DNA of 64,000 nt from Bradyrhizobium hereditatis (GTDB lineage Bacteria > Pseudomonadota > Alphaproteobacteria > Rhizobiales > Xanthobacteraceae). The number at the start of each line of letters is the position of its first letter. The stretch's first letter is position 1. The stretch covers positions 868,001 to 932,000 of the forward strand of contig NZ_JAGKJK010000001.1 in the NCBI RefSeq assembly GCF_020329435.1. Reading direction: 5' to 3'. The notes beneath the pieces were generated by a model. The model saw nothing but the letters and a program-made list of their open reading frames with translations. It made no database searches and was not told the origin of the DNA. The translations under genes were made by a program, and so were the position numbers. Below, one piece after another: positions 8,413-19,493 of the stretch.

Positions 8413-9924
8413 TTATTGCACGACCAGCGCGGCTGCCTTCACGGCAGTCACGGCGGCATTGTAATTATTGACGAGTTGCTGGACCGAGGCCGCCGACATG
8501 TCGAGCACCGGCTTCGGATAGACGCCGAACAGGATTGTCAGCGCCACCAGCGGGAACAGCGTCAGGCATTCGCGGGGGGTCAGGTCCTTGATGCTGGCGA
8601 GCGACGGCTTGGTCAGCGCGCCGAACACCACCTTGCGGTAGAGCCACAGCGCGTAAGCCGCCGACAGGATCACCCCGAGCGTGGCGAAAGTCGCCGTCGG
8701 GATCGAGACCTTGAAGGTGCCGAGCAGAGTCATGAACTCGCCGACGAAGCCGCTTGTTCCGGGCAGACCGACATTGGCCATGGTAAAGACCATGAACACC
8801 ATCGCATAGAGCGGCATCCGGTTGACGAGGCCGCCATAGGCCGCGATCTCGCGGGTATGCATGCGGTCGTAGACGATGCCGACGCAGAGGAACAGCGCGC
8901 CGGAGACGATGCCGTGCGACACCATCTGGAATACGCCGCCGGCGATGCCCTGGGTGGTGCCAGCGAAAATGCCCATGGTGACGAAGCCCATGTGAGCGAC
9001 CGACGAATAGGCGATCAGCTTCTTGACGTCCTCCTGCATCAGCGCCACCAGCGAGGTGTAGACGATGGCGATCACCGACAGCGAGAAGATCAGCGGCGCA
9101 AAATCATGCGATGCCAGCGGGAACATCGGCAGCGAGAAGCGCAGGAAGCCGTAGCCGCCCATCTTCAGGAGGATCGCGGCCAGGATCACTGAGCCCGCGG
9201 TCGGCGCCTCGACGTGGGCGTCCGGCAACCAGGTGTGCACCGGCCACATCGGCATCTTCACCGCAAAGGAGGCAAAGAACGCCAGCCACGCCCAGGTCTG
9301 CAAGCTGCGCGGCACGGCCGTCTGCATCAGCGTCGGGATGTCGGTGGTGCCGGCATTCCAGTACAGCGCCATGATCGCGAGCAGCATCAGGACCGAGCCG
9401 AGCAGCGTGTAGAGGAAGAACTTGAATGACGCATAGACCCGGCGCGGGCCGCCCCAGACGCCGATAATCAGGAACATCGGGATCAGGCCGCCTTCGAAGA
9501 ACAGGTAGAACAGCACAAGGTCGAGCGCCGAGAAGGTGCCGACCATCAGCGTTTCCAACAGCAGGAACGCCATCATGTATTCGCGCACGCGCACCGTGAC
9601 GGATTTCCAGCTCGCGATGATGCAGAACGGCATCAAGGCGGTGGTCAGGATCACGAAGGGGAGCGAAATGCCGTCGACGCCCATGTGATAGGTAATGCCG
9701 CTCGCGAGCCAGCTCGCCTTCTCGACGAACTGGAAGTCCGCGCTGGAGGCATCGAAGCGCCAGACCAGGATCAGCGACACCGCGAAGGTGACGAGCGTGG
9801 TCCACAGCGCGATCCAGCGCGCATTGCGCCGTGCCGCCTCGTCGTCGCCGCGGGTGATGTAGATCGCCAGCGCGCCGATAACAGGCAGGAAAGTAACGAC
9901 GGAAAGAATCGGCCAGGTTGTCAT
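8413..9924 (-). CDS. nuoM: NADH-quinone oxidoreductase subunit M
   Basis: Antiporter-like membrane subunit of complex I, 503 residues. It contains the helix pair with [20 protein letters not shown] (conserved Glu in the first pumping half), [20 protein letters not shown], and [19 protein letters not shown]. The start is ATG 9924, which overlaps the nuoL stop by one base (TAATG); an apparent longer frame back to 10128 is only nuoL read out of phase. Translational coupling to nuoL is likely. Confidence 0.95.
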   Translation of the reverse strand: MTTWPILSVVTFLPVIGALAIYITRGDDEAARRNARWIALWTTLVTFAVSLILVWRFDASSADFQFVEKASWLASGITYHMGVDGISLPFVILTTALMPFCIIASWKSVTVRVREYMMAFLLLETLMVGTFSALDLVLFYLFFEGGLIPMFLIIGVWGGPRRVYASFKFFLYTLLGSVLMLLAIMALYWNAGTTDIPTLMQTAVPRSLQTWAWLAFFASFAVKMPMWPVHTWLPDAHVEAPTAGSVILAAILLKMGGYGFLRFSLPMFPLASHDFAPLIFSLSVIAIVYTSLVALMQEDVKKLIAYSSVAHMGFVTMGIFAGTTQGIAGGVFQMVSHGIVSGALFLCVGIVYDRMHTREIAAYGGLVNRMPLYAMVFMVFTMANVGLPGTSGFVGEFMTLLGTFKVSIPTATFATLGVILSAAYALWLYRKVVFGALTKPSLASIKDLTPRECLTLFPLVALTILFGVYPKPVLDMSAASVQQLVNNYNAAVTAVKAAALVVQ

Positions 9925-11996
9925 TACTGGGCTCCCAAGCCGAACATGAACCAGGTGATCAGCCCGGCGACGCCGATCAGCATCGCAAAGGCATAATGAT
10001 ACAGATAGCCGGTCTGGATCTTCACCACGTTGCGGGTGACATCGAGCACGCGCGCCGAGACGCCGTCCGGACCGAAGCCGTCGATGACGAAGCCATCGCC
10101 CTTCTTCCAGAGCTGATAGCCGATCCACTTGGCCGGGCGGACGAAGATGAGCTCATAGAGCTCGTCGAAATACCATTTGTTGAGCAGGAACTGGTAGAGC
10201 ATCGGGTGTTCGCTGGCGAGCTGGACCGGGATGTAGGGCCGACGGATGTAGAACAGCCACGACACCAGGAAGCCCACGACCATCATCACCGTCGGCAGGA
10301 ACGCGATCCCCGGAGAGATGTGGTGCATCTCTTCGATGATGTTCGGATGCATCTTCAGCGAGTCGCGGAAGAACTCCTCCACCCCGTGCCCCGCGAACAC
10401 TTCCTTGAACGGGAAACCGGCCAGGATCGATCCGGCGGCGAGAATGCCGATCGGGACCAGCATCCACATCGGCGATTCATGAGCCGCCTCGTAATGGTGC
10501 TGATCATGCGGCTCGCCGTGGAACGTCTTGAAGATCAGGCGCCAGGAATAGAATGAAGTCAGGCCGGCCGCGACCACCGTCATCGCGAAGCCGTAATACG
10601 CCAGCGGGTTGTGCGAGACGTAAGCCGACTCAATGATCGCGTCCTTGGAGAAATAGCCGGCGGTGAGCGGGAAGCCAGTCAGCGCCAGCGTGCCGATCAC
10701 CATCACGGCATAGGTGTAGGGGATCTTGTCCTTCAGCCCGCCCATGTTGCGGATGTCCTGCTCGTGATGCATGGCGTAGATTACCGAGCCGGAGCCCAAG
10801 AACAGCAGCGCCTTGAAGAAGGCGTGGGTGAACAGGTGGAACATGCCGACCGAATAGGCCCCTGCTCCCATCGCCACGAACATGTAGCCAAGCTGCGAAC
10901 AGGTCGAATAGGCGACGATGCGCTTGATGTCGTTCTGCACCAGGCCGACGGTGGCGGCAAAGAACGCGGTGGTGGCGCCGAAGAACATCACGACGGCCTG
11001 CGCGTTCGGCGCGAGCTCGAACAGCGGCGACAGCCGTGCCACCATGAACACGCCGGCGGTGACCATGGTCGCGGCGTGGATCAGCGCGGAAACCGGCGTC
11101 GGGCCTTCCATCGCGTCCGGCAACCAGGTGTGCAGCAGGAACTGGGCCGATTTGCCCATCGCGCCCATGAACAGCAATAGGCAGATCAGCGTCAGAGCGT
11201 CGGCATGCCAGCCGAAGAAATTGATGGTCTTGCCAGTCAGCCCCTGGGCGCCGGCGAAGATCGTCTCGAAATCGGTGGTGTTGAGCAGCATGAAGACGGC
11301 GAAAATGCCAAGCGCGAAACCGAAGTCGCCGACGCGGTTGACAATGAAGGCCTTGATCGCCGCCGCGTTCGCCGACGGCTTCTGATACCAGAAGCCGATC
11401 AGGAGGTAGCTGGCGAGACCCACGCCTTCCCAGCCGAAGAAGAGCTGGACCAGATTGTCCGCGGTCACCAGCATCAGCATCGCGAAGGTGAACAGCGACA
11501 GATAGGCGAAGAAGCGCGGCCTATGCGGATCCTCGTCCATGTAGCCGATGGAATAGAGGTGCACCAGCGAGGAGATGGTGTTGACCACCACGAGCATCAC
11601 GGCGGTCAGCGTGTCGACGCGCAGGGCCCATGACACCTGCAGATCGCCGGAATTGATCCACGGGAACAGCGCGATCCGTGCGTCCTGGTGCAGGAAGCCG
11701 ACATTGACCAGCACCACCCAGGACAGCGCGGCGGAAACAAATAGCAGTCCTGTCGTGATCAGCTCGGCCGCGCGCGAACCCTGCGCCGGCGGCTCGGAGA
11801 CGTGATGGTCGTCATGGCCATGGTCGTCATGGGCAACGGCGGCGTGCGCGTGATCGCCAAGGCCTTGATCGTGATGCCCGTGATCGTGATGCTTGACCTC
11901 ATCGCCGCTCGGGTTGCGCGCATGCGCTCCGACCAACGCGATCAGGCCGGCCAGGATGGCGCCCAGCAGCGGCAGAAAGACGATTGCCTGAACCAT
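9924..11996 (-). CDS. nuoL: NADH-quinone oxidoreductase subunit L, with His-rich insert
   Basis: Distal antiporter-like subunit of complex I, 690 residues, carrying the long lateral helix at its C-terminus. Family blocks include [38 protein letters not shown] and [20 protein letters not shown]. Unusual is the loop between the first two transmembrane helices (residues about 25-75): 12 of the 30 residues from 36 to 65 are histidine, interspersed with Asp and Gly. The loop is in frame and has no stop, so it is a real insert. It could bind metal, but no role is known to me. The gene starts 9 bases after nuoK ends. Confidence 0.95.
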   Translation of the reverse strand: MVQAIVFLPLLGAILAGLIALVGAHARNPSGDEVKHHDHGHHDQGLGDHAHAAVAHDDHGHDDHHVSEPPAQGSRAAELITTGLLFVSAALSWVVLVNVGFLHQDARIALFPWINSGDLQVSWALRVDTLTAVMLVVVNTISSLVHLYSIGYMDEDPHRPRFFAYLSLFTFAMLMLVTADNLVQLFFGWEGVGLASYLLIGFWYQKPSANAAAIKAFIVNRVGDFGFALGIFAVFMLLNTTDFETIFAGAQGLTGKTINFFGWHADALTLICLLLFMGAMGKSAQFLLHTWLPDAMEGPTPVSALIHAATMVTAGVFMVARLSPLFELAPNAQAVVMFFGATTAFFAATVGLVQNDIKRIVAYSTCSQLGYMFVAMGAGAYSVGMFHLFTHAFFKALLFLGSGSVIYAMHHEQDIRNMGGLKDKIPYTYAVMVIGTLALTGFPLTAGYFSKDAIIESAYVSHNPLAYYGFAMTVVAAGLTSFYSWRLIFKTFHGEPHDQHHYEAAHESPMWMLVPIGILAAGSILAGFPFKEVFAGHGVEEFFRDSLKMHPNIIEEMHHISPGIAFLPTVMMVVGFLVSWLFYIRRPYIPVQLASEHPMLYQFLLNKWYFDELYELIFVRPAKWIGYQLWKKGDGFVIDGFGPDGVSARVLDVTRNVVKIQTGYLYHYAFAMLIGVAGLITWFMFGLGAQ

Positions 11997-12005
11997 AGCT
12001 GAGCC

Positions 12006-12314
12006 CTAGCCCTTCATCAGATTGACGTCTTCAACCGCGATCGAACCGCGGTTGCGGAAATACACGACCAGCACGGCAAGACCGATCGCGGCCTCGGCGG
12101 CGGCGACCGTCAGCACCAAAAGCGCGAACACCTGCCCGACGATGTCGCCGAGGAAGGTCGAGAACGCCACGAGGTTGATGTTGACGGCGAGCAGGATCAG
12201 CTCGATCGACATCAGGATGACGATGATGTTCTTGCGGTTCAGGAAGATGCCGAGGATCCCGAGCGTGAACAGAATGGCGGCGACCGCGAGATAGTGTCCC
12301 AGACCGATCGTCAT
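12006..12314 (-). CDS. nuoK: NADH-quinone oxidoreductase subunit K
   Basis: Small three-helix membrane subunit of complex I, 102 residues, the standard length. The conserved glutamates in the second and third helices are visible in [14 protein letters not shown] and [15 protein letters not shown] 12314 overlaps the nuoJ stop by four bases (ATGA), which fixes the start; a longer frame running upstream is only nuoJ out of phase. Confidence 0.95.
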   Translation of the reverse strand: MTIGLGHYLAVAAILFTLGILGIFLNRKNIIVILMSIELILLAVNINLVAFSTFLGDIVGQVFALLVLTVAAAEAAIGLAVLVVYFRNRGSIAVEDVNLMKG

Positions 12315-12949
12315 TTCACCCACTCCGCCGCGTCGGAATCCTGCAGCCCCTGCCCCGGCGCCACCTTGCGGATGGCCATCGCCAGCTCGGGCGTGCGGGC
12401 GTTCTGCACGTTGATGTCTTGCCGCTTGACCTTGGCCTTGTGGCGCAGCGTCAGCACGATGGCGCCGATCATGGCGACCAGCAGCACGATGCCCGCGATC
12501 TGGAAGTAATGGATGTACTTCGTGTAGAGCACGAGCCCGAGCGCCTCGGTGTTGCTGACATTGGCCGGGATCGCCGCCGTGATCTGCTTGGCGGTATCGG
12601 GCCTCATGACCCATCCGCCCGCGACCAGCAGCAGCTCGGCGAGGAAGATGCCGCCGATCACAAGACCAATCGGCAGATACTCGATAAAACCTTCGCGCAG
12701 CTCGGTGAAGTCGACATCGAGCATCATGATCACGAACAGGAACAGCACGGCGACCGCGCCGACATAGACCACGATCAGCATCATGCCGAGGAATTCGGCC
12801 CCCATCAGGATAAACAGGCCGGAGGCGTTCACGAAGGCCAGGATCAGATACAGCACGGAGTGCACGGGATTGCGCGAGACAATCACCATGACAGCGGACG
12901 CTATGCAGACGCCGGCGAAGAGATAGAAGAACAGCGCGGGAAGGATCAT
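12311..12949 (-). CDS. nuoJ: NADH-quinone oxidoreductase subunit J
   Basis: Membrane subunit of complex I, 212 residues, with five predicted helices. Recognisable are [20 protein letters not shown] near the N-terminus and [26 protein letters not shown], where the helix III pi-bulge region with the VYVGA motif lies. The C-terminal tail is hydrophilic. Upstream is a 204-base gap from nuoI filled by a palindromic repeat; downstream it overlaps nuoK by 4 bases. Confidence 0.95.
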   Translation of the reverse strand: MILPALFFYLFAGVCIASAVMVIVSRNPVHSVLYLILAFVNASGLFILMGAEFLGMMLIVVYVGAVAVLFLFVIMMLDVDFTELREGFIEYLPIGLVIGGIFLAELLLVAGGWVMRPDTAKQITAAIPANVSNTEALGLVLYTKYIHYFQIAGIVLLVAMIGAIVLTLRHKAKVKRQDINVQNARTPELAMAIRKVAPGQGLQDSDAAEWVK

Positions 12950-12999
12950 GCAGCCCTCCCACTTTGGAGCATTGATCTAGACAAGCACACAACTGCGTT

Positions 13000-13103
13000 C
13001 CCTCCCCCCTTGCGGGGGAGGGCTAGGGAGAGGGGTAAGCCACGCGCACCGACCCCGGGGCTTACGCCTCTCTCCCACTCTCCCCCGCAAGGGGGGAGAG
13101 GGC
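13000..13103. repeat. large inverted repeat inside the nuo operon
   Basis: Two arms of about 41-44 bases, 13000-13040 and 13060-13103, are near-perfect reverse complements separated by about 19 bases. Each arm also contains an inner GC palindrome (CCCCC-TTGC-GGGGG). The RNA would fold into a very stable cruciform-like hairpin in the gap between nuoI and nuoJ. C-rich/G-rich palindromes of this type are scattered between genes in Bradyrhizobium-like genomes as I recall, so this is best called a REP-like repetitive element. There is no T-run, so it need not terminate transcription, but it could tune nuoJ-N mRNA stability. Confidence 0.85.
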
Positions 13104-13153
13104 CCACCGCGTGCGCGGCAAATGCGTGCGTCTCAACAGCCACGTTCATCACC

Positions 13154-13648
13154 TCACCGGTACGGCGCGTCGAGCTCGATTGCTTTCGCAATCTCGCGCT
13201 CCCAGCGGTCGCCATTGGCGAGCAGCTTGGCCTTGTCATAGTAGAGTTCCTCGCGGGTCTCGGTCGCGAATTCGAAATTCGGTCCTTCGACGATGGCATC
13301 GACCGGGCAGGCCTCCTGGCACAGGCCGCAATAGATGCACTTCACCATGTCGATGTCGTAGCGCACGGTGCGGCGGGTGCCGTCGTTGCGGCGCGGGCCG
13401 GCCTCGATCGTGATCGCCTGCGCCGGGCAGATCGCCTCGCACAGCTTGCAGGCGATGCAGCGTTCCTCGCCGTTCGGATAGCGGCGCAGCGCATGCTCAC
13501 CGCGGAAGCGCGGCGAGATCGGATTCTTCTCGAACGGATAGTTGATGGTCGGCTTCGGCTTGAAGAAGTAGCGCATGGCGAGAAAGAACGCCGATACGAA
13601 TTCGCTCAGCAGAAGCGCCCGGGCGGTTGCGTTGACGTTGACACTCAT
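13154..13648 (-). CDS. nuoI: NADH-quinone oxidoreductase subunit I
   Basis: Ferredoxin-like subunit carrying iron-sulfur clusters N6a and N6b on the peripheral arm, 164 residues. Two CxxCxxCxxxCP motifs are present, with cysteines at 64, 67, 70, 74 and 104, 107, 110, 114. The N-terminal hydrophobic stretch (residues 11-28) contacts the membrane arm. ATG 13648 is chosen over an upstream ATG at 13699, since [14 protein letters not shown] fits the family and nuoH ends 7 bases upstream. Confidence 0.95.
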   Translation of the reverse strand: MSVNVNATARALLLSEFVSAFFLAMRYFFKPKPTINYPFEKNPISPRFRGEHALRRYPNGEERCIACKLCEAICPAQAITIEAGPRRNDGTRRTVRYDIDMVKCIYCGLCQEACPVDAIVEGPNFEFATETREELYYDKAKLLANGDRWEREIAKAIELDAPYR

Positions 13649-13655
13649 GACGGCC

Positions 13656-14726
13656 TCACTTCGGCGCAATGCCGGCGAACTGGAGCACAGCGGCCACAAT
13701 CACCACCATCGCCAGCGACAGCGGCAAGAACACCTTCCAGCCGAGTCGCATCAGTTGATCGTAGCGGTAGCGCGGCACCATCGCCTTCGCCATCGCGAAC
13801 AGGAAGAACATGAAGAACAGTTTCAGCGCGAACCACACGACACCCGGAATCCAGGTGAACGGCGGCAGCGACACCGGCGGCAGCCAGCCGCCGAGAAACA
13901 TGATCGTAGCCAGCGCGCACATCGTGGTGATTGCGACATATTCGCCGAGCATGAACAACAGATATGGCGTCGAGCCGTATTCGACCATGAAGCCGGCGAC
14001 CAGTTCGGATTCCGCTTCCACCAGATCGAACGGCGGACGGTTGGTCTCGGCAAGCGCCGAGACGTAGAACACCACGAACATCGGGAACAGCGGCCACACA
14101 TACCAGTTCAGGATGGTGAGCTGCGGCAATCCGATCAGGCTGGCGAGGCCACGGGCATCCTGCGCCTCCACCACGGCCGAGAGATTGAGCGAGCCGGCGC
14201 ACAAGAGCACCGTGATGATGACGAAGCCGATCGAAACTTCGTAGGACACCATCTGCGCCGCCGAGCGCAGCGCGGCCAGGAACGGATATTTGGAGTTCGA
14301 CGACCAGCCGGCCATGATGATGCCGTAGATCGACAGCGACGAGATCGCGAAGATGTAGAGGATGCCGACATTGATGTCGGAGATCACCCAGCCAACATCC
14401 ATCGGAATCACGGCCCAGGCGGCGAGCGCCAGGATACAGGACACCAGCGGCGCCAGCAGGAATACGCCCTTGTTGGAGCCGGACGGAATGATCGGCTCCT
14501 TCAGCACGAACTTCAGAAGGTCCGCGAAGGATTGCAGAAGACCCCAGGGGCCGACCACGTTGGGGCCACGGCGGATCTGCACCGCCGCCCAGATCTTGCG
14601 GTCGGCGAGCAGGATGTAGGCGATCGCGATCAGGAGCACGACGAGCAGGAGCAGGCTCTGCGCGACCATCACGATCAGCGGCCAGAGAAAGCCGGTCCAG
14701 AACGAGCTTGCGAACAAATCAGCCAT
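13656..14726 (-). CDS. nuoH: NADH-quinone oxidoreductase subunit H
   Basis: Membrane subunit at the quinone-binding site of complex I, 356 residues with about eight helices. Diagnostic blocks are [32 protein letters not shown], and the cytoplasmic loop [18 protein letters not shown], rich in conserved acidic residues of the quinone cavity. It lies 10 bases after nuoG and 7 bases before nuoI. Confidence 0.96.
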   Translation of the reverse strand: MADLFASSFWTGFLWPLIVMVAQSLLLLVVLLIAIAYILLADRKIWAAVQIRRGPNVVGPWGLLQSFADLLKFVLKEPIIPSGSNKGVFLLAPLVSCILALAAWAVIPMDVGWVISDINVGILYIFAISSLSIYGIIMAGWSSNSKYPFLAALRSAAQMVSYEVSIGFVIITVLLCAGSLNLSAVVEAQDARGLASLIGLPQLTILNWYVWPLFPMFVVFYVSALAETNRPPFDLVEAESELVAGFMVEYGSTPYLLFMLGEYVAITTMCALATIMFLGGWLPPVSLPPFTWIPGVVWFALKLFFMFFLFAMAKAMVPRYRYDQLMRLGWKVFLPLSLAMVVIVAAVLQFAGIAPK

Positions 14727-14736
14727 CAGATCACGC

Positions 14737-16812
14737 TCACTCCGCTGCCGTCAGCATTCGCCCGGCCGCCAGCCGGGAACATTCCGCCATCACCGCCGAG
14801 GCCCGTGCGATCGGGTTGGTCAGATAAAAATCCTCGACGGAAGATTTCAGCGGGCTCTTGTCGACCTTGCCGCCCTTGGCCGCCAGCGCCTTGACCTGCT
14901 CGGCCTTGCCCGGCTCGATCTGGTCGATCCGCATCAAATGCGGCACAGCCTTGAACAGCGCCTGGCGCAGCGCCTGCAGGGAATCATAGGGCAGCTTCTT
15001 GCCGAGCACGTCAGACAGCGCGCGGGCGATCGCCCAGTCCTCGCGCGCGTCGCCGGGCGGAAACGCGGCGCGGGCCGCGATCTGCGCCCTGCCCTCGGTG
15101 TTGACATAGAGGCCGGATTTTTCGGTATAGGCCGCGCCCGGCAGGATGACATCGGCGCGATGCGCACCGCGGTCGCCATGGGTGCCGATATAGACCACGA
15201 ACGTGTCGTCCGGCACCTTCACCTCGTCGGCCCCCAGCAGGAACAGCACGTCGAGTGTGCCGAATGTCGTCATCTGCGCCTGACTGAGACCGCCCTTGCC
15301 AGGCGCAAAGCCGATATCGAGCGCGCCCGCGCGCGAGGCGGTGTCCTGCAGCACCGCAAAGCCGTTCCAGCCGTCCTTGAGCGCGCCCGTGCCCGTCGCG
15401 ATCTTGGCTGCCAGCGCCAGCACCGCCGCACCGTCATGCCGCGACAACGAACCGGCGCCGACCAGTACGATCGGGTTCTTGGCGCCCTTCAGCACCTCGG
15501 TGAAGGAATGCTTGCCGCTGGCGAGGTCGGCGAGCGTATCGGTGCCCGCGCCGAGATAGTCGTAGTCATAGGTGAGATCGGCCTTGGGGCCGACCACGGC
15601 GACCTTGAGCTGGCCGGTGCGCCAGCGCTTGCGGATGCGCGCGTTGAGCATCGCCGCTTCCTTGCGCGGATTGGAGCCGATGATCAGGAGCGCGTCAGCC
15701 TGCTCGATCCCCGCGATGGTCGGATTGAAGATGTAGGTCGCGCGGCCGAGCTTGGGGTCGAAGGCATCGCCGCCCTGCACCGCCAGATTGGTCGAACCAT
15801 ATTGGCCGAGCAGATCCTTGAACGCGAACATCTCCTCGACCGCGGCGAGATCGCCGGCGATCGCCCCGATCCGCTTGCCGTCGCTCATCCTGAGCTTGGC
15901 CGCAACGGCTGCGAAAGCCTCCTGCCAGGACGCGGCGCGAAGCTTGCCGTTCTCACGGATATAGGGCCGGTCGAGCCGCTGCGTCCGCAGGCCGTCGACG
16001 ATGTGGCGGGTCTTGTCGGAAATCCATTCCTCGTTCACGGCCTCGTTGATGCGCGGCAGGATCCGCATCACCTCACGGCCGCGGGTGTCGACGCGGATTG
16101 CCGAGCCCACACCATCCATGACGTCGACAGACTGCGTCTTGCCGAGCTCCCACGGCCGGGCGGCGAACGCGTAGGGTTTTGAGGTCAGCGCGCCGACCGG
16201 GCAGATATCGACAAGGTTGCCCTGCAGCTCGGACGTGAGCGCCTGCTCCAGATAGGTCGTGATCTCCATGTCCTCGCCGCGACCCGTCGCGCCCATTTCC
16301 GGGACGCCGGCGACTTCGGCCGAGAAGCGGACGCAGCGCGTGCACTGGATGCAGCGGTTCATCGAGGTCTTGATCAGGGCGCCCAGATACTTGTCCTCGA
16401 CCGCGCGCTTGTTTTCGGCAAAGCGCGAAGTGTCGACGCCGTAACCCATCGCCTGGTCCTGCAGGTCGCACTCGCCGCCCTGATCGCAGATCGGGCAATC
16501 CAGCGGATGGTTGATCAAGAGGAATTCCATCACGCCTTCGCGCGCCTTCCGGACCATCGGCGAACGCGTGGAAATCTCCGGCGGCTCGCCCTTCGGGCCC
16601 GGACGGCAGTCGCGCACGCCCCAGGCGCAGCTTGCGACCGGCTTCGGGCCGCCCTTGATCTCGACGAGGCACATCCGGCAATTGCCGGCGATCGACAGCC
16701 GCTCGTGATAGCAGAAGCGCGGAATTTCGGCGCCCGCGGCCTCGCACGCCTGCAGCAGCGTGTATTCCGCAGGCACATCGATCTCTTTGCCGTCGATGAT
16801 GAGTTTGGTCAT
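14737..16812 (-). CDS. nuoG: NADH-quinone oxidoreductase subunit G
   Basis: The 75-kDa-type iron-sulfur subunit of the peripheral arm, 691 residues. The N-terminal 2Fe-2S domain has cysteines around 34, 45, 48 ([17 protein letters not shown]), then the His-containing segment [17 protein letters not shown] for clusters N5 and N4 and [11 protein letters not shown] for N4. The rest is a molybdopterin-oxidoreductase-like domain that has lost cofactor function in complex I. An unrelated 164-residue gene separates it from nuoF; the gap to that gene is 7 bases. Confidence 0.95.
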   Translation of the reverse strand: MTKLIIDGKEIDVPAEYTLLQACEAAGAEIPRFCYHERLSIAGNCRMCLVEIKGGPKPVASCAWGVRDCRPGPKGEPPEISTRSPMVRKAREGVMEFLLINHPLDCPICDQGGECDLQDQAMGYGVDTSRFAENKRAVEDKYLGALIKTSMNRCIQCTRCVRFSAEVAGVPEMGATGRGEDMEITTYLEQALTSELQGNLVDICPVGALTSKPYAFAARPWELGKTQSVDVMDGVGSAIRVDTRGREVMRILPRINEAVNEEWISDKTRHIVDGLRTQRLDRPYIRENGKLRAASWQEAFAAVAAKLRMSDGKRIGAIAGDLAAVEEMFAFKDLLGQYGSTNLAVQGGDAFDPKLGRATYIFNPTIAGIEQADALLIIGSNPRKEAAMLNARIRKRWRTGQLKVAVVGPKADLTYDYDYLGAGTDTLADLASGKHSFTEVLKGAKNPIVLVGAGSLSRHDGAAVLALAAKIATGTGALKDGWNGFAVLQDTASRAGALDIGFAPGKGGLSQAQMTTFGTLDVLFLLGADEVKVPDDTFVVYIGTHGDRGAHRADVILPGAAYTEKSGLYVNTEGRAQIAARAAFPPGDAREDWAIARALSDVLGKKLPYDSLQALRQALFKAVPHLMRIDQIEPGKAEQVKALAAKGGKVDKSPLKSSVEDFYLTNPIARASAVMAECSRLAAGRMLTAAE

Positions 16813-16819
16813 AGCTGTC

Positions 16820-17314
16820 TCAAGTCTTTCCCAGCTTGCAGTCTGGCGGTGTAACGCTGGCGGTCTTCAGCGATGCCGTGATCCATCGCTGGGTGTCGGC
16901 GCCATAGGTCGCGAGATAGGCCGGCTGCGCTGCGTTCTTCTCGCACAGGAATGGCAGATGCGGTTTCAGGTCGTAGTCGCAGGAGGCCTGCCACTCGCGC
17001 TTGCCCGCGAACGCGCTGATCGCTTCCTCGCAGGCATAAAGGAAATAAGTGACGAAGCTCTCGTACTGCACGTGCTCGTCGCCGCCCGCCTTGATCTTCT
17101 CATAGTCCGGCTGCGCGAACTTCGGATTCTTGAACGCCAGATCGGTGTAACCCAGAAACGCCTGCCGCGCGCTGGAGGCGCGGTTGCCGGTGCGGATTTC
17201 GTTGATCTGGAACAGGATCGCAACAAAGCCGAGCAGCGCCACGGCCGCCTGCGCCATCTGCGCCAGCGTCCCGTATCTCTGCCACCAAAAGCTCGGTTGC
17301 GACATCGCGATCAC
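16820..17314 (-). CDS. uncharacterised membrane-anchored protein between nuoF and nuoG
   Basis: 164 residues from GTG 17314, which overlaps the nuoF stop by four bases (GTGA); ATG 17305 is the alternative, giving 161 residues. One predicted transmembrane helix lies near residues 20-42 ([19 protein letters not shown]), followed by a soluble domain with three Cys ([15 protein letters not shown] and a later Cys) and repeated aromatic residues. I do not recognise the family. Position and overlap make it part of the nuo transcript; it is not one of the 14 core subunits. It could be a lineage-specific accessory or assembly factor, or a passenger gene; sequence alone does not decide. Confidence 0.82.
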   Translation of the reverse strand: MIAMSQPSFWWQRYGTLAQMAQAAVALLGFVAILFQINEIRTGNRASSARQAFLGYTDLAFKNPKFAQPDYEKIKAGGDEHVQYESFVTYFLYACEEAISAFAGKREWQASCDYDLKPHLPFLCEKNAAQPAYLATYGADTQRWITASLKTASVTPPDCKLGKT

Positions 17315-18636
17315 TCCGCCGCCACCATGTTCACGGGGTCGCGCACGCCGATATCGTCGATGTCAGCCTTGTGCGAATACTGGGCGATCCGCTCCTCGAT
17401 CTCGTGACGGAAATGCGCGATCAGGCCCTGGATGGGCCAGGCGGCGGCGTCGCCGAGCGCGCAGATCGTGTGTCCCTCGACCTGCTTGGTCACTTCCAAG
17501 AGCATGTCGATCTCGCGCTTGTGCGCGCGGCCCTCGGCCATGCGCGTCAGCACGCGCCACATCCAGCCCGTGCCTTCGCGGCACGGCGTGCACTGGCCGC
17601 AGCTCTCGTGCTTGTAGAAATAGGAGATGCGCGCGATCGCCCGGATCAGGTCGGTCGACTTGTCCATCACGATCACGGCGGCGGTGCCGAGGCCGGAGCG
17701 CAGCTTGCTCAGGGAATCGAAATCCATCGGCGTGTCGATGATCTGCTCGGCCGGCACCATGCGCACCGACGAACCGCCGGGGATCACGGCCTTCAGATTG
17801 CCCCAGCCGCCACGAATGCCGCCGCAGTGCTTTTCGATCAGCTCGCGGAACGGAATGCCCATCGCCTCTTCGACGTTGCAGGGCCGCTCGACATGGCCGG
17901 AGACGCAGAACAGCTTGGTTCCGACATTGTTCGGCCGGCCGATCGCCGCGAACCACGCCGCGCCGCGTCGCAGGATGTCGGGCGCAACCGCGATGGACTC
18001 GACATTGTTGACGGTGGTCGGGCAGCCATAGAGGCCGACATTGGCCGGAAATGGCGGCTTCAGCCGCGGCTGGCCCTTCTTGCCTTCGAGGCTTTCGAGC
18101 AGCGCAGTTTCCTCGCCGCAGATATAGGCGCCGGCACCGTGCGCCACATATAGGTCGAACGGCCAGCCATGGAGGTTGTCCTTGCCGATCAGCTTGGCGT
18201 CATAGGCCTGATCGATGGCGGCCTGCAGGCGCTCGCGTTCGCGAATGAACTCGCCGCGCACGTAGATGTAGCAGGCATGCGCGCCCATCGCGAAGCTGGC
18301 CAAGAGGCAGCCTTCCACGAGCAGATGCGGATCGTGCCGCATGATCTCGCGGTCCTTGCAGGTGCCGGGCTCCGACTCGTCGGCATTGACGACGAGGTAG
18401 CTCGGCCGGCCGTCGGTGGATTCCTTCGGCATGAACGACCATTTCAGGCCGGTCGGAAAGCCAGCGCCACCACGACCACGCAGGCCGGAAGCCTTCATCT
18501 CGTTGATGATCCAGTCGCGGCCCTTGTCGATGATCGCTTTCGTGCCGTCCCACGCGCCGCGGCGGCGCGCGCCCTCCAGCCCCCAATCGTGGAGGCCGTA
18601 GAGGTTCTTGAAGATGCGATCCTTGTCGTCGAGCAT
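17311..18636 (-). CDS. nuoF: NADH-quinone oxidoreductase subunit F
   Basis: The 51-kDa NADH-oxidising subunit, 441 residues, binding FMN, NADH and cluster N3. Visible are the glycine-rich [16 protein letters not shown] (NADH/FMN), [15 protein letters not shown], and the 4Fe-4S motif [11 protein letters not shown] near residue 350 with a later Cys in [13 protein letters not shown]. It acts with NuoE and NuoG as the input module. A 54-residue membrane-protein gene lies between it and nuoE. Confidence 0.96.
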   Translation of the reverse strand: MLDDKDRIFKNLYGLHDWGLEGARRRGAWDGTKAIIDKGRDWIINEMKASGLRGRGGAGFPTGLKWSFMPKESTDGRPSYLVVNADESEPGTCKDREIMRHDPHLLVEGCLLASFAMGAHACYIYVRGEFIRERERLQAAIDQAYDAKLIGKDNLHGWPFDLYVAHGAGAYICGEETALLESLEGKKGQPRLKPPFPANVGLYGCPTTVNNVESIAVAPDILRRGAAWFAAIGRPNNVGTKLFCVSGHVERPCNVEEAMGIPFRELIEKHCGGIRGGWGNLKAVIPGGSSVRMVPAEQIIDTPMDFDSLSKLRSGLGTAAVIVMDKSTDLIRAIARISYFYKHESCGQCTPCREGTGWMWRVLTRMAEGRAHKREIDMLLEVTKQVEGHTICALGDAAAWPIQGLIAHFRHEIEERIAQYSHKADIDDIGVRDPVNMVAAE

Positions 18637-18657
18637 GACTTGAAGCTTCCTAGCGGA

Positions 18658-18822
18658 TCAACGGTTGGACTGCGCATAGGCAAGGCCCGCGGCGCATCCG
18701 CCGAAGGTCAGCGCCCACAACAGGCTGGATTCGAGCGTTGCGTTCAGCCCGTAACGCTGCAGCAGAAAGATGAACGTCGCCGCCACGACGGCGTGCATGC
18801 CGATATAGCGCCAGTTCTTCAT
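18658..18822 (-). CDS. 54-aa membrane protein between nuoE and nuoF
   Basis: A small protein with two predicted transmembrane segments: residues about 8-22 (GMHAVVAATFIFLLQ) and 33-50 (LLWALTFGGCAAGLAYA). ATG 18822 has a strong Shine-Dalgarno (GGGGAGGG, about 9 bases upstream). A longer version from ATG 18873 would overlap the nuoE stop by four bases and give 71 residues; both are possible, but the ribosome-binding site favours the short form. Not a known complex I subunit; I do not recognise it. Its place between two adjacent input-module genes in one operon suggests it is expressed with complex I. Confidence 0.65.
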   Translation of the reverse strand: MKNWRYIGMHAVVAATFIFLLQRYGLNATLESSLLWALTFGGCAAGLAYAQSNR

Positions 18823-18869
18823 CGCGCTGACCCTCCCCAGCCCGCCTGCGGGCAATGTGCCGTCACGCA

Positions 18870-19481
18870 TCATGTGGATTCCTTCAGCGTCGTCGGCCCG
18901 CCCGCGGGCGCCGAGAACTGACGGTCGATCTGCGGTCCCGGCTTCGGCGGATTGCCCGAGGCAAAGCCGTCCAGCACCTTGCCGAAGGTTTCCTTGGTCA
19001 GGTCCTCGTAGGTGTCCTTCCAGATCTGCACCATCGGCGCATTCACGCAGGCACCCAGGCACTCGACCTCTTCCCAGCTGAAATTGCCGTCCTTCGACAG
19101 ATGGAAGGGCTCATGATGGATGCGGCTCTGGCACACCTCGATCAGATCGCCGGCGCCGCGCAGGCGGCAGGGCGTGGTGCCGCAAACCTGCACATGGGCC
19201 TTCTTGCCGACCGGCTGGAGCTGGAACATGGTGTAGAACGTCGCGACTTCCAGCACTCGGATGTAGGGCATATCGAGCATATCGGCGACGACGCGGATCG
19301 CGGCTTCCGACAGCCACCCTTCATGCTGCTCCTGTGCGCGCCACAGGATCGCGATCACAGCGGAGGCCTGACGGCCCGGCGGATATTTGGCGATCTGCGC
19401 CTTGGCCCAGGCGAGATTCTCGTCCGTGAACGCAAAGCTCGCGGGCTGCAATTCCTTCGGGGCAAGGCGGCGGACGGACAT
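18870..19481 (-). CDS. nuoE: NADH-quinone oxidoreductase subunit E
   Basis: The 24-kDa 2Fe-2S (N1a) subunit, 203 residues, thioredoxin-like. The four cluster cysteines are in [11 protein letters not shown] and [11 protein letters not shown]. Helical N-terminal region begins [20 protein letters not shown], typical of alphaproteobacterial and mitochondrial homologues. It is preceded by an FkbM-type methyltransferase gene (gap 12 bases) and not directly by nuoD. Confidence 0.95.
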   Translation of the reverse strand: MSVRRLAPKELQPASFAFTDENLAWAKAQIAKYPPGRQASAVIAILWRAQEQHEGWLSEAAIRVVADMLDMPYIRVLEVATFYTMFQLQPVGKKAHVQVCGTTPCRLRGAGDLIEVCQSRIHHEPFHLSKDGNFSWEEVECLGACVNAPMVQIWKDTYEDLTKETFGKVLDGFASGNPPKPGPQIDRQFSAPAGGPTTLKEST

Positions 19482-19493
19482 CGTTTCAGTCTC

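Noticed and set aside
8413..10128. NuoM starting at 10128
   Set aside because: The extra 68 residues are nuoL read out of phase; the family start is at 9924, in the TAATG overlap.
12006..12992. A 328-residue fusion ending in NuoK
   Set aside because: The first two thirds are nuoJ in the wrong frame; NuoK itself is 102 residues from 12314.
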